A stretch of DNA of 27,517 bases from JAATFY01 sp049276515 (GTDB taxonomy: Bacteria; Pseudomonadota; Alphaproteobacteria; UBA9219). The stretch covers positions 1 through 27,517 of the forward strand of contig JBASWO010000053.1 in assembly GCA_049276515.1 (NCBI GenBank). The letters are read 5' to 3'. This document shows, in pieces, positions 1-7,485 of the stretch. The first letter of the stretch is position 1, and the number at the start of each line of letters is the position of its first letter. Under the pieces are notes generated by a model that was given only the letters and a program-made list of their open reading frames with translations, was not told the DNA's origin and ran no database searches. A program made the position numbers and the translations under genes.

Positions 1-38
1 GAAATCAGCTTTGAAAACATTGGTGAAGGTAAAGCTAT

Positions 39-1685
39 ATGTCTAGCCCTTTGATGAAGACCATTGAGCACGTTAAAAATGAAAGCGTTGTAACCGTTAC
101 AGGTAAAGTGGTTCAGCGTCCTGCCGAAACCGCAAACACAAAATTGCCAACGGGTGAAATTGAACTCGATATAGCTGAATTTTTTGTTCAGAGCGCAGCT
201 GAGCCTCTACCCATGCAGGTGAATGCGGATACCGATACAGGTGAGGATGTGCGTCTTACTTATCGCTTCCTCGATTTACGCCGTGATCAAATGCAGCGGA
301 ACATTAAATTACGCTCTGATGTCATTGCTTCCTTGCGACGCCGCATGTGGGATGCAGGTTTTCGTGAATACCAAACCCCCATTCTTACATCCTCCTCACC
401 CGAAGGCGCGCGTGACTTTTTAGTACCGAGCCGCATTCATCCAGGAAAGTTCTATGCCCTTCCTCAAGCACCACAGCAATTCAAGCAATTGCTGATGATT
501 GCTGGTTATGATCGTTATTTTCAAATCGCGCCTTGCTTCCGCGATGAAGATGCGCGCGCTGATCGCAGCCCTGGCGAGTTTTACCAGCTCGACTTTGAAA
601 TGAGCTACGTTACACAAGACGATGTTTTTAATACCATTGAACCTGTTCTCCACGGGGTGTTTGAAGAATTTGGCTCGTTTAATCGCCCCACCAAACCAGC
701 AGTTTCGCCCTACCCATTTGTTCGCATTCCCTTTGAAGAAGCAATGCTCAAATATGGCTCAGACAAGCCTGACTTGCGCAATCCCCTGCTGATCAGCGAC
801 GTCACATCTGTATTTAGCCGCAAAGATGTCGAGTTTCGTGCTTTCCGGAGCATTATTGATGCAGGCGGTGTTGTCAGAGCTATCCGTGCGCCAAAAGTTA
901 GCGACAAACCACGTAGCTTTTTTGACAAACTTAATGATTGGGCAAAAGAACTTGGCGCGCCCGGCCTTGGTTATATCACCTTCGAATCTGGAACTGGTAA
1001 AGGCCCCATTGCTCGCTTCGTCTTAGAAGAAGCCCAGAAGGAATTACGACAGATCACTGGCTGTGAAGATGGCGATGCAGTCTTCTTTATCTGCGACACA
1101 AAAGCCAAAGCACCAAAGATGGCAGGTGCTGCTCGCACTAAAATCGCACAAGACATGGATTGCATTGAAAAGAATGCTTTCCGTTTCTGCTGGATCGTCG
1201 ATTTTCCAATGTTTGAATTTGATGAACAGCGCAAAAAAATTGATTTTAGCCACAATCCTTTCTCTATGCCACAAGGTGGCTTGAAGGCTTTGGATGAACA
1301 AGATCCGCTCACGATCAAAGCCTACCAATATGACATTGTTTGTAACGGCATTGAACTTTCATCAGGCGCAATTCGAAACCACTTGCCTGATGTCATGTAT
1401 AAGGCTTTCGCCATTGCAGGTTACTCGGCTCAGGAATTGGAAAGCCGTTTCGGCGGCATGCTTTCAGCACTTAAGCTGGGCGCTCCACCACACGGTGGCT
1501 CAGCTCCGGGTATCGACCGCATAGTCATGTTGCTAGCTGAAGAGCCCAATATCCGTGAAATCATTGCCTTCCCCCTCAATCAACAGGCCGAAGATTTGAT
1601 GATGCAAGCTCCAAACAGCGTTCCGCTGGAGCGCATGCAGGAATTGCATATTCGCCTGCAATTGCCGGTGAAGAAGGCAAGTTAA
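39..1685 (+). CDS. aspS: Aspartyl-tRNA synthetase, 5' end missing
   Basis: Class II aminoacyl-tRNA synthetase that charges tRNA with aspartate in the cytoplasm. Visible hallmarks are the block SPEGARDFLVPSRIHPGKFY, motif 2 with FRDEDARADRSPGEFYQLD, an inserted GAD-like domain in the middle, and motif 3 with GGSAPGIDRIVMLL near the end. The 548 residues are about 50-60 short of bacterial AspRS (about 590). Similarity to the family begins at SSP, directly after the first Met, in the middle of the N-terminal OB-fold that reads the anticodon. Stops in this frame at 12-14, 24-26 and 30-32 close it upstream, and the other two forward frames of bases 1-38 do not resemble the missing part. This is therefore either a contig-edge or assembly artefact or a real 5' truncation. 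GAAGGT sits before the ATG but may be chance. The enzyme identity is certain; the start is not. Confidence 0.9.
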   Translation: MSSPLMKTIEHVKNESVVTVTGKVVQRPAETANTKLPTGEIELDIAEFFVQSAAEPLPMQVNADTDTGEDVRLTYRFLDLRRDQMQRNIKLRSDVIASLRRRMWDAGFREYQTPILTSSSPEGARDFLVPSRIHPGKFYALPQAPQQFKQLLMIAGYDRYFQIAPCFRDEDARADRSPGEFYQLDFEMSYVTQDDVFNTIEPVLHGVFEEFGSFNRPTKPAVSPYPFVRIPFEEAMLKYGSDKPDLRNPLLISDVTSVFSRKDVEFRAFRSIIDAGGVVRAIRAPKVSDKPRSFFDKLNDWAKELGAPGLGYITFESGTGKGPIARFVLEEAQKELRQITGCEDGDAVFFICDTKAKAPKMAGAARTKIAQDMDCIEKNAFRFCWIVDFPMFEFDEQRKKIDFSHNPFSMPQGGLKALDEQDPLTIKAYQYDIVCNGIELSSGAIRNHLPDVMYKAFAIAGYSAQELESRFGGMLSALKLGAPPHGGSAPGIDRIVMLLAEEPNIREIIAFPLNQQAEDLMMQAPNSVPLERMQELHIRLQLPVKKAS

Positions 1686-1724
1686 GGTTACTGTTTAGTA
1701 TTTTTGATTTTATGAAGGTGTTCT

Positions 1725-2651
1725 ATGACGGATATTACTATCCAATCACTACATATTTATCCCATTAAATCCTGTGGCGCGGTTGACGTAAAGCAAGCGT
1801 TTGTCTCGGCACGCGGCTTAACAGTTGGAAACATCCAAGATCGAAGCTTCATGCTCGTCCATAGCGATGGATCTTTTATTACTCAGCGCGAAGCTGAGAG
1901 TTTGGCGCGCGTCAGAACATCCTTACCCGTAGGCAACAATCCACAGGTGGCAATTATAAATGCTGAAGGCATGAATTCCTTTGCGCTTGATCCACGCAAT
2001 GTTTCGCCCGACACCATTACTGTCCAGATGCACAACAAAATGCGCATTATAGATGGTCAAAGCCAAAGAACGCGCGAAACCACACGAGCACATATTATGA
2101 ATGGCCCAGGAACAGAATGGTTCCGCAATTTCCTTAATATGGACGATGTACTTCTTGTCCATCAGACAGAAACAGACATGCGTTACGTTAATCAAGATTT
2201 TGCAACTCAACGCACGAGCGATACCGTTAGCTTAGCTGATGGCTATCAAATACTGGTCACCAGCATGGCCTCATTACGTGGACTTAACAGCCAGCTAGAT
2301 GGTGATCGACCCATGAAGCGTTTTCGTCCCAATATTGTCGTTGATGGTGTCACTTCAGAAAAAGCTGAAAATACATGGGCAGAAGCCGTGTTTGGTGAAG
2401 TCACTCTCGCAGGGGTAAAGCCCTGTGACCGCTGCAAAGTCACGGGCATTGATCAGATAACCGGTATTTATGAAGGTAGCGATATCATTAGCGCTCTATC
2501 TCTAACCAGTCGCGTCAACTATGTTCAGGGCCAAAGCCCTGTTAGAGGAGTTATTTTCGGTGAGAATTTCTCACCTGTTGGTGAAGGCCCCATACGTGTT
2601 GGAGACCAGGTGAAAATTAAAATTACCAAGCCGATGCCGGTATTTTTATAG
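1725..2651 (+). CDS. MOSC domain protein (YcbX/mARC-like, no ferredoxin domain)
   Basis: 308-residue protein with an N-terminal MOSC beta-barrel domain (about 1-115, opening with SLHIYPIKSCGAV) and a C-terminal MOSC domain (about 165-300). The segment RFRPNIVVDG at 200-209 and the cysteine pair PCDRC (C234, C237) match the conserved region that in YcbX and mARC proteins carries the cysteine coordinating molybdenum cofactor. Relatives reduce N-hydroxylated compounds. The 2Fe-2S domain at the C-terminus of YcbX is absent, so a separate electron donor would be needed. The substrate cannot be told from sequence. A GAAGGT ribosome binding site lies about 6 bases before the ATG. The gene starts 39 bases after aspS and ends 3 bases before pdxA, so it is probably co-transcribed with both. 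Confidence 0.88.
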   Translation: MTDITIQSLHIYPIKSCGAVDVKQAFVSARGLTVGNIQDRSFMLVHSDGSFITQREAESLARVRTSLPVGNNPQVAIINAEGMNSFALDPRNVSPDTITVQMHNKMRIIDGQSQRTRETTRAHIMNGPGTEWFRNFLNMDDVLLVHQTETDMRYVNQDFATQRTSDTVSLADGYQILVTSMASLRGLNSQLDGDRPMKRFRPNIVVDGVTSEKAENTWAEAVFGEVTLAGVKPCDRCKVTGIDQITGIYEGSDIISALSLTSRVNYVQGQSPVRGVIFGENFSPVGEGPIRVGDQVKIKITKPMPVFL

Positions 2652-2654
2652 TCC

Positions 2655-3581
2655 ATGCCAAATCTTGTCCTAACTCCTGGCGATCCAACCGGCATTGGGC
2701 CTGAAATTACCGTTAAAGCATTGCAGCGTCTGGCTGAATTCACTGACTTAAAATTGACTGTTATTGGAAGTTTAAAAGCTCTTGATGAGGCATCTTCCTC
2801 CCTCAAGTTACCACTCCCTAAAACAGTCACATACGAAGCTATTGAAGCCAAACTTCCTGGCAGCGTCGCCTATCAAGCACTCGAGAAAGCCGCTCAACTC
2901 ATTGCTGACAACAAAGCTGATGCCCTAGTTACAGGTCCGATTTCAAAAAGAAATCTTATCGCTGCAGATTATCAATTCCATGGCCACACAGAAATCCTAG
3001 AAAAACTCGCACATACTATTTTTGATGCCAAAGATGCTCGAGCTGAAATGCTTTTTGTATACAAAAAACTACGTATGCTTTTATTAACACGACATATTGC
3101 ACTCAAAGATGTGCCTGATGCTTTAGCAAAACCTGGCGCCATCGCACGCCCCTTAAAAACACTCATCGCCTTCTTACGACATCAATTAAAAATATCGGAG
3201 CCGCGCATTGCCTTGCTTGGCGTCAATCCGCATATTGGTGAGGTTGGTGGCAGCGAAGAAGCTCAGTTTTTAAAACCTGTTATCAATGCCGTGAACAATA
3301 TTGGTGCCTCCATCCTTGAAGGTCCATATGCGGCTGATGGCTTTTTTCGCACCCTAAAAGTTGAAACCAATCCTTATGATGCCATTGTGGCCACTTATCA
3401 TGATCAAGGCTTAATCCCCTTTAAAATGCTGGCTGGCTATGGTGCGGTCAATGTAACGATTGGCCTTCCCTTTATTCGTACATCTGTTAGCCATGGCACA
3501 GCTGAAGACATTGCTGGCAAAGGCATTGCGCGTGAAGACAGCCTCATAGCGGCCCTACACGCCGCTCAGGAAGTGCTGTAA
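2655..3581 (+). CDS. pdxA: 4-hydroxythreonine-4-phosphate dehydrogenase
   Basis: Catalyses the NAD-dependent oxidation of 4-phosphohydroxy-L-threonine in the DXP-dependent route to pyridoxal phosphate; cytoplasmic, metal-dependent dimer in the family. Recognised by LTPGDPTGIGPEITVKAL at the N-terminus, TGPISKRNL followed by GHTEIL, ATYHDQGLIPFKML, and the C-terminal block GLPFIRTSVSHGTAEDIAGKG. The three metal-binding histidines lie in the last three of these. At 308 residues it is a little shorter than the E. coli enzyme (about 329). The residue before the last metal-binding His is Ser where E. coli has Asp. The ATG lies 3 bases after the MOSC stop with no clear ribosome binding site, suggesting translational coupling. 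The partner gene pdxJ is not in the window. Confidence 0.95.
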   Translation: MPNLVLTPGDPTGIGPEITVKALQRLAEFTDLKLTVIGSLKALDEASSSLKLPLPKTVTYEAIEAKLPGSVAYQALEKAAQLIADNKADALVTGPISKRNLIAADYQFHGHTEILEKLAHTIFDAKDARAEMLFVYKKLRMLLLTRHIALKDVPDALAKPGAIARPLKTLIAFLRHQLKISEPRIALLGVNPHIGEVGGSEEAQFLKPVINAVNNIGASILEGPYAADGFFRTLKVETNPYDAIVATYHDQGLIPFKMLAGYGAVNVTIGLPFIRTSVSHGTAEDIAGKGIAREDSLIAALHAAQEVL

Positions 3582-3612
3582 ACTAAGATTCGCCTTAACC
3601 GCATGCGTCTCA

Positions 3613-5217
3613 ATGCTCCAGAAATTATCACCCTCTTGGCAGAATGCACTGCCCTACATTCTCCTAACAGCTGCAGTTTTTCTCACCTACTGCAATGTAT
3701 ATGATAATGAATTTTTGTTTGATGACGGACTCCTGATTACTCTTAATGAGTATCTTCGGAGTTGGGATACATTTGGAAAGCTATTAACAGCTTCAACGAC
3801 AGAAGGGGCACATATTAAAGGTGGGTTTTACCGACCCGTTCAAAACATACTTTATTTCTTCATCTATCAATTCTTTGGCCTCTCTACTTTTGCATTTCAT
3901 CTCATCAATATCGTACTGCATGCAGTCAATGCCTGCCTTATATTTTCGTTAGGCAAGAAACTAAAATTTAGCCACGGCGCTACTTTTTGCGCCGCCTTAA
4001 TTTGGGCCCTACACCCCATTCATACAGAAGCCGTTACTTATATGAGCTCAACAGCTGACATGTTGTTTGTCATGTTTAGTTTGTGGGGCCTACTTATTTT
4101 ACTTCCTGATTTTACAGCAAGAAAAATTTGGGTGACTATACCTTTATTTTTAATAGGTCTATTGAGCAAGGAAAGCATGATTGTTTTTCCTGCCCTCGTT
4201 ATTGTTACAATGTATTTTGTAAAAGATACGCGACTCCAGCCTAAAACATATCTTTCAACTTGGCCCCTCTGGTGCCTGATGCTTGTTTATGTGGCATGGC
4301 GCATCACCACACCTCATTTTGATGGACCAGGTACATACGCGGTCATTTTTGAGAACCCTCAATACAAGAGTCTAAAAGTTTACTCAGAAAATTTGTCGCT
4401 TAGGTTTTATACTTTCTTTGCTACGCTTCCTGCTTATTTACAATTGCTTGTCTGGCCCACCGATTTACGCATGGAGCGGAATTTTCCGATCCATTTGAAT
4501 ATGACTCCAAAAGCAATTACTGGCCTTATTATTCTTTTGATCGTTAGCGCATATATACTTCTCATTCGTACGCGCAAAGGCCTACCCCTAAGCTGGGGAT
4601 TGTTGTGGTTCGGGGCAGCACATTTTCCTAACACAGGCCTTATTATTGTAAGTAATGCTTTATTTTTGGAGCATTGGATGTACCTCCCAAGCATTGGGCT
4701 TTTTCTTGGCATGGCGCAGTCAATCTTTTTAGCGTTAGGCGAGCAGCGAATTCAGAGAGCCAAACCAATCATTGCCGGTTTAGTGACAATAGCTGCATTG
4801 GCTTTAGCCTTTGCTACCCACAAGCAAAACATGGTGTGGCAAAACCCGTTCACTTTTTATACGAATATTTTTAAGCATGGCGAGATCACAGCCCGCGCGC
4901 ATAATAATCTTGCTATGGCTTATTCTGAAAAAGGCCAGTTTGATAAGGCTGTTGTTGAATATAGGCGCGCTATCGAGATCAGTGATACCTATGCCGAGAC
5001 ACGTCACAATCTTGCTGTAGCACTCCTTAATCTTCCCGATCGAGAAGAGCGCATTCCCGAAGCACTTCAAGAGCTAGATCGCGCCCTTGAGATTGATCCA
5101 AATTTTTACCGCGCTTATTTGGCGCTTATGAATATTGCACTTTATCAAAAGCAAATGGATAAGGCTGAAGCCTATAAAAAGAAGGCTGAAGATATTTTAA
5201 ATAAGAACAAGCCTTAA
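3613..5217 (+). CDS. Polytopic membrane protein with C-terminal TPRs, TMTC-like glycosyltransferase candidate
   Basis: 534 residues with many hydrophobic segments from residue 12 to about 400, then three TPR-like repeats at about 426-459, 460-497 and 498-530. The acidic pair FDD at 36-38, in the first loop after the first membrane segment, is where GT-C fold enzymes carry their catalytic acid. The motifs ALHPIHTEAV (132-141), GLLSKES (182-188) and LEHWMYLPSIG (352-362) recur in the TMTC family of eukaryotic O-mannosyltransferases and their bacterial relatives. A role in transferring a lipid-linked sugar to an envelope acceptor is inferred from that resemblance; acceptor and sugar are unknown. 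It starts 31 bases after pdxA without an obvious ribosome binding site. Its TAA overlaps the stop codon of the converging diguanylate cyclase by 4 bases. Confidence 0.8.
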   Translation: MLQKLSPSWQNALPYILLTAAVFLTYCNVYDNEFLFDDGLLITLNEYLRSWDTFGKLLTASTTEGAHIKGGFYRPVQNILYFFIYQFFGLSTFAFHLINIVLHAVNACLIFSLGKKLKFSHGATFCAALIWALHPIHTEAVTYMSSTADMLFVMFSLWGLLILLPDFTARKIWVTIPLFLIGLLSKESMIVFPALVIVTMYFVKDTRLQPKTYLSTWPLWCLMLVYVAWRITTPHFDGPGTYAVIFENPQYKSLKVYSENLSLRFYTFFATLPAYLQLLVWPTDLRMERNFPIHLNMTPKAITGLIILLIVSAYILLIRTRKGLPLSWGLLWFGAAHFPNTGLIIVSNALFLEHWMYLPSIGLFLGMAQSIFLALGEQRIQRAKPIIAGLVTIAALALAFATHKQNMVWQNPFTFYTNIFKHGEITARAHNNLAMAYSEKGQFDKAVVEYRRAIEISDTYAETRHNLAVALLNLPDREERIPEALQELDRALEIDPNFYRAYLALMNIALYQKQMDKAEAYKKKAEDILNKNKP

Positions 5218-5903
5218 ACGCGCACAGCGTGGGTACAACGTCGATAAGCTTTATGCGCGTAGAGTTTGAGATCGGCGCTCATCATTACAGATTCAGGCGT
5301 ATCGTTTCCATCAAATGAGGATAAGCCGAAACTAGCGCGCATAGGCAAAGTCTTGTCACGCCATTGCATCATGCGGCTATTAAAAGATTTTTCTAACTTA
5401 CTGAGACGACTAATACCCAGATCCTCATCCATGCGTGTTAGCAAAATGGCAAATTCATCACCACCAATGCGAGCGACAATGTCATTGTCACGTACTTCAG
5501 ATAAAAGTGCATGTGCTACGGCCTGCAAATAATCATCACCAGCACTGTGACCACACAGATCGTTAATGGATTTAAAGCCATCAAGATCAACCATAATAAG
5601 AATGCCACTGGCCTCTTTATCACGACGAGCAAAAGATAGCTCTCGCTGTAACGCTAAGGTAAAGCCGCGCCGATTAAGTAGACCTGTTAAATCGTCTGTA
5701 AGCGCCATATTCTCAAGTTGGCTAATTCGCTCTTCTTGAGCTCGAATGATAGACTCAGCTTCAGTCAGCGCAGCACGGGCGCCCTCTAAATCGTTGGCGC
5801 GATAATTAGGATGTATAGCTTTTTTGGCAAGCGCCCGAACCTCAGCCAAAGCTGGCTGCAGATTACGTTTAATTTGGCTTTTACTTACTGTTAAAGTTTG
5901 CAT
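5214..5903 (-). CDS. Diguanylate cyclase, soluble, GGDEF domain
   Basis: Makes cyclic di-GMP from two GTP. The GGDEF domain spans about residues 66-229. The signature RIGGDEF is intact, preceded five residues earlier by the inhibitory I-site RDND, so both activity and product inhibition are expected. The first 65 residues are charged and helical, ending in a coiled-coil-like stretch (QEERISQLENMAL), with no membrane segment and no known sensor domain. I chose the ATG at 5901-5903 because AGGGAG lies 8 bases before it; a GTG one codon upstream is also possible. The gene is divergent from eipB-divK-pleD and is the second diguanylate cyclase within 3.7 kb. Its TAA overlaps the stop of the TPR protein by 4 bases. 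Confidence 0.93.
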   Translation of the reverse strand: MQTLTVSKSQIKRNLQPALAEVRALAKKAIHPNYRANDLEGARAALTEAESIIRAQEERISQLENMALTDDLTGLLNRRGFTLALQRELSFARRDKEASGILIMVDLDGFKSINDLCGHSAGDDYLQAVAHALLSEVRDNDIVARIGGDEFAILLTRMDEDLGISRLSKLEKSFNSRMMQWRDKTLPMRASFGLSSFDGNDTPESVMMSADLKLYAHKAYRRCTHAVRV

Positions 5904-5965
5904 CACAATAACTCCCTAAAAATATCTTGGGTCGTTACTCGCAACCTTCGTGCCAAAGGCTAATA

Positions 5966-5981
5966 TCTTGAATTATCAAGA
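5966..5981. repeat. Small inverted repeat upstream of the diguanylate cyclase
   Basis: TCTTGA and TCAAGA form perfect 6-base arms around a 4-base spacer (ATTA), about 63 bases upstream of the diguanylate cyclase start in the divergent region 5904-6168. The size and symmetry suit a dimeric regulator site, but one short palindrome in a region of this length could arise by chance. No T-run follows on either strand, so it is not a terminator. Confidence 0.3.
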
Positions 5982-6104
5982 ACTTCTTTAATCATCACAC
6001 TTTGGAACCCCATTTTGCAGGGTAGAAATTGCCTCCCCCTTGCATTTTTTCTTAGCCTGCAAGCCTTTGAAATAAGCGGCAAAACGCCGTGATTATTGCC
6101 CATG

Positions 6105-6137
6105 TTGACACTATACTAATGATCACCTGCCTATAAT
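6105..6137 (+). promoter_or_regulatory. Possible sigma-70-type promoter for eipB-divK-pleD
   Basis: A perfect TTGACA (6105-6110) and a perfect TATAAT (6132-6137) lie upstream of the GTG start at 6169. The spacer is 21 bases, longer than the usual 16-18, so the two boxes may not work together. TATACT at 6112-6117 is an alternative -10. From TATAAT, transcription would begin near 6144, giving a leader of about 25 bases containing the ribosome binding site AAGGGGA. Confidence 0.4.
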
Positions 6138-6168
6138 ATGCATCCAGTTCTAAGGGGATTTTTTCGAC

Positions 6169-7047
6169 GTGCGTCATCTTCAAATCCTTTCCTGCACCGC
6201 TGCTTTTTTGGCCGCCGCCACAACGCCGGGTTTGGCATCCGTTTCCGTGCCAATCGAACAAACACCACCTGCCGCAAGCACTGCAACGGAAGTGAAGCCA
6301 ACAAAAGTTGGCATCATGCCGCACAGAGCCATTTATGATATGAAATTGAGCTCAGTCAAAAATGGCAGCAGTATTACTGGCGTTTCGGGGCGCATGTTAT
6401 TTGAATGGTCGGATGTTTGTGACGGCTGGGCCGTGCAACAGCACATGAAACTACATTTCAATTATAGTGAAGGTGACGAGTCTGAAGTCTCTAGTACTGA
6501 AGTCACCTGGGAAGCAAAAGACGGCAAGCAATACAATTTCAATGTACGCCGCGTAAGTGATGGCAAGGAAACCGAACGCTATGTAGGCAAGGCTATTGTT
6601 GATGGAGATGGTGGTGTGGTTACCTATTCGGTACCCGAAGGTAAAACCATGAAGTTACCACCAGGTACACTTTTCCCCTCCTCACATACGTCGGTTATTT
6701 TACAGAAAGCTGCTTCAGGAGAAAAACTTTTCTCGCGACATATATTTGATGGTTCCGACGAAGATGGGTCAAATGATGTCAGCGCTTTTATTAATGCACC
6801 AATTGCTAAATGGCAGGATGCCGAAGTAAACCCAAAACTGAAGACTAATGTGATGATGTCACAAAGTGCCTGGCCTGTTCGGCTCGCTTTCTTCAAAACC
6901 AACACTGAAACCGGCGAATCAGATTACGAAATGAATCTGAACCTTCTTGCCAATGGCGTTGTACGTACGATGCAGATTGATTACGGTGATTTCTCAGTTA
7001 CCGGTACTTTAAACGATATTGAACCTCTACCTTCTCCCGGCTGCTAA
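6169..7047 (+). CDS. eipB: EipB family (DUF1849) periplasmic envelope integrity protein
   Basis: 292 residues starting at GTG, 10 bases after the ribosome binding site AAGGGGA (6152-6158). Residues 1-24 look like a Sec signal peptide (hydrophobic 4-19, small residues around A23), so the mature protein should be periplasmic. After a Pro/Thr/Ala-rich linker, the region from HRAIYDMKL to the end is typical of DUF1849: FEWSDVCDGWAVQQ, FLFATV-like strand patterns, and a C-terminal Cys. The two cysteines, C84 and C292, match the pair that forms a disulphide in Brucella EipB, a beta-spiral protein needed for envelope integrity. The final residue of the protein is that second cysteine. The gene is 21 bases before divK and probably heads its operon. 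The family is well supported; the precise role here is inferred. Confidence 0.85.
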   Translation: MRHLQILSCTAAFLAAATTPGLASVSVPIEQTPPAASTATEVKPTKVGIMPHRAIYDMKLSSVKNGSSITGVSGRMLFEWSDVCDGWAVQQHMKLHFNYSEGDESEVSSTEVTWEAKDGKQYNFNVRRVSDGKETERYVGKAIVDGDGGVVTYSVPEGKTMKLPPGTLFPSSHTSVILQKAASGEKLFSRHIFDGSDEDGSNDVSAFINAPIAKWQDAEVNPKLKTNVMMSQSAWPVRLAFFKTNTETGESDYEMNLNLLANGVVRTMQIDYGDFSVTGTLNDIEPLPSPGC

Positions 7048-7068
7048 CATCTGGCATTATCAGGCAAT

Positions 7069-7476
7069 ATGACTGACCCGTCGGCAAAACTTGTGTTAAT
7101 TGTTGAGGACAATGACCTCAACATGAAGCTATTTCGAGATTTGCTTCAAGCGCATGGCTATAGAACCATGCATACACGGGATGGTATGGAAGTATTAGAC
7201 TTATGCCGTAAACATCATCCCGACCTCATTATCATGGATATTCAATTGCCCGAAGTATCAGGACTTGAAGTAACCAAATGGCTTAAGAATGAAGCTGATC
7301 TAAAATCAATTCCCGTCATTGCTGTTACAGCCTTTGCCATGAAGGGGGACGAAGAAAAAATTCGTAGCGGCGGATGCGAAGATTATATGTCTAAACCCAT
7401 TGCCGTCGGCCAATTTGTTACGATGGTAAAACGTTTTCTTGAGCCGCATGCACAAGCGGCAGCTTCATCTTCATAA
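7069..7476 (+). CDS. divK: Single-domain response regulator DivK
   Basis: 135-residue stand-alone receiver domain. The phosphoacceptor Asp is D57 in IIMDIQLPE, with acidic pocket residues in VEDND, the switch Thr at T87 (AVTAFAMKG) and the conserved Lys at K109 (MSKPI). The stretches NDLNMKLFRDLL and SGLEVTKWLK are very close to Caulobacter DivK, which controls the asymmetric cell-cycle kinases DivJ, PleC and DivL. The protein carries an extra tail of about 12 residues, rich in Ala and Ser. The divK-pleD order is widespread in alphaproteobacteria, which supports the assignment over a generic CheY-like protein. It lies 9 bases before pleD. Confidence 0.95.
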   Translation: MTDPSAKLVLIVEDNDLNMKLFRDLLQAHGYRTMHTRDGMEVLDLCRKHHPDLIIMDIQLPEVSGLEVTKWLKNEADLKSIPVIAVTAFAMKGDEEKIRSGGCEDYMSKPIAVGQFVTMVKRFLEPHAQAAASSS

Positions 7477-7485
7477 TCAGCGCCA

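Noticed and set aside
6052..6324. 90-codon - strand ORF overlapping the start of eipB, with a Cys- and Trp-rich translation
   Set aside because: It overlaps the eipB promoter, ribosome binding site and signal peptide, and its translation looks like a reverse-frame shadow.
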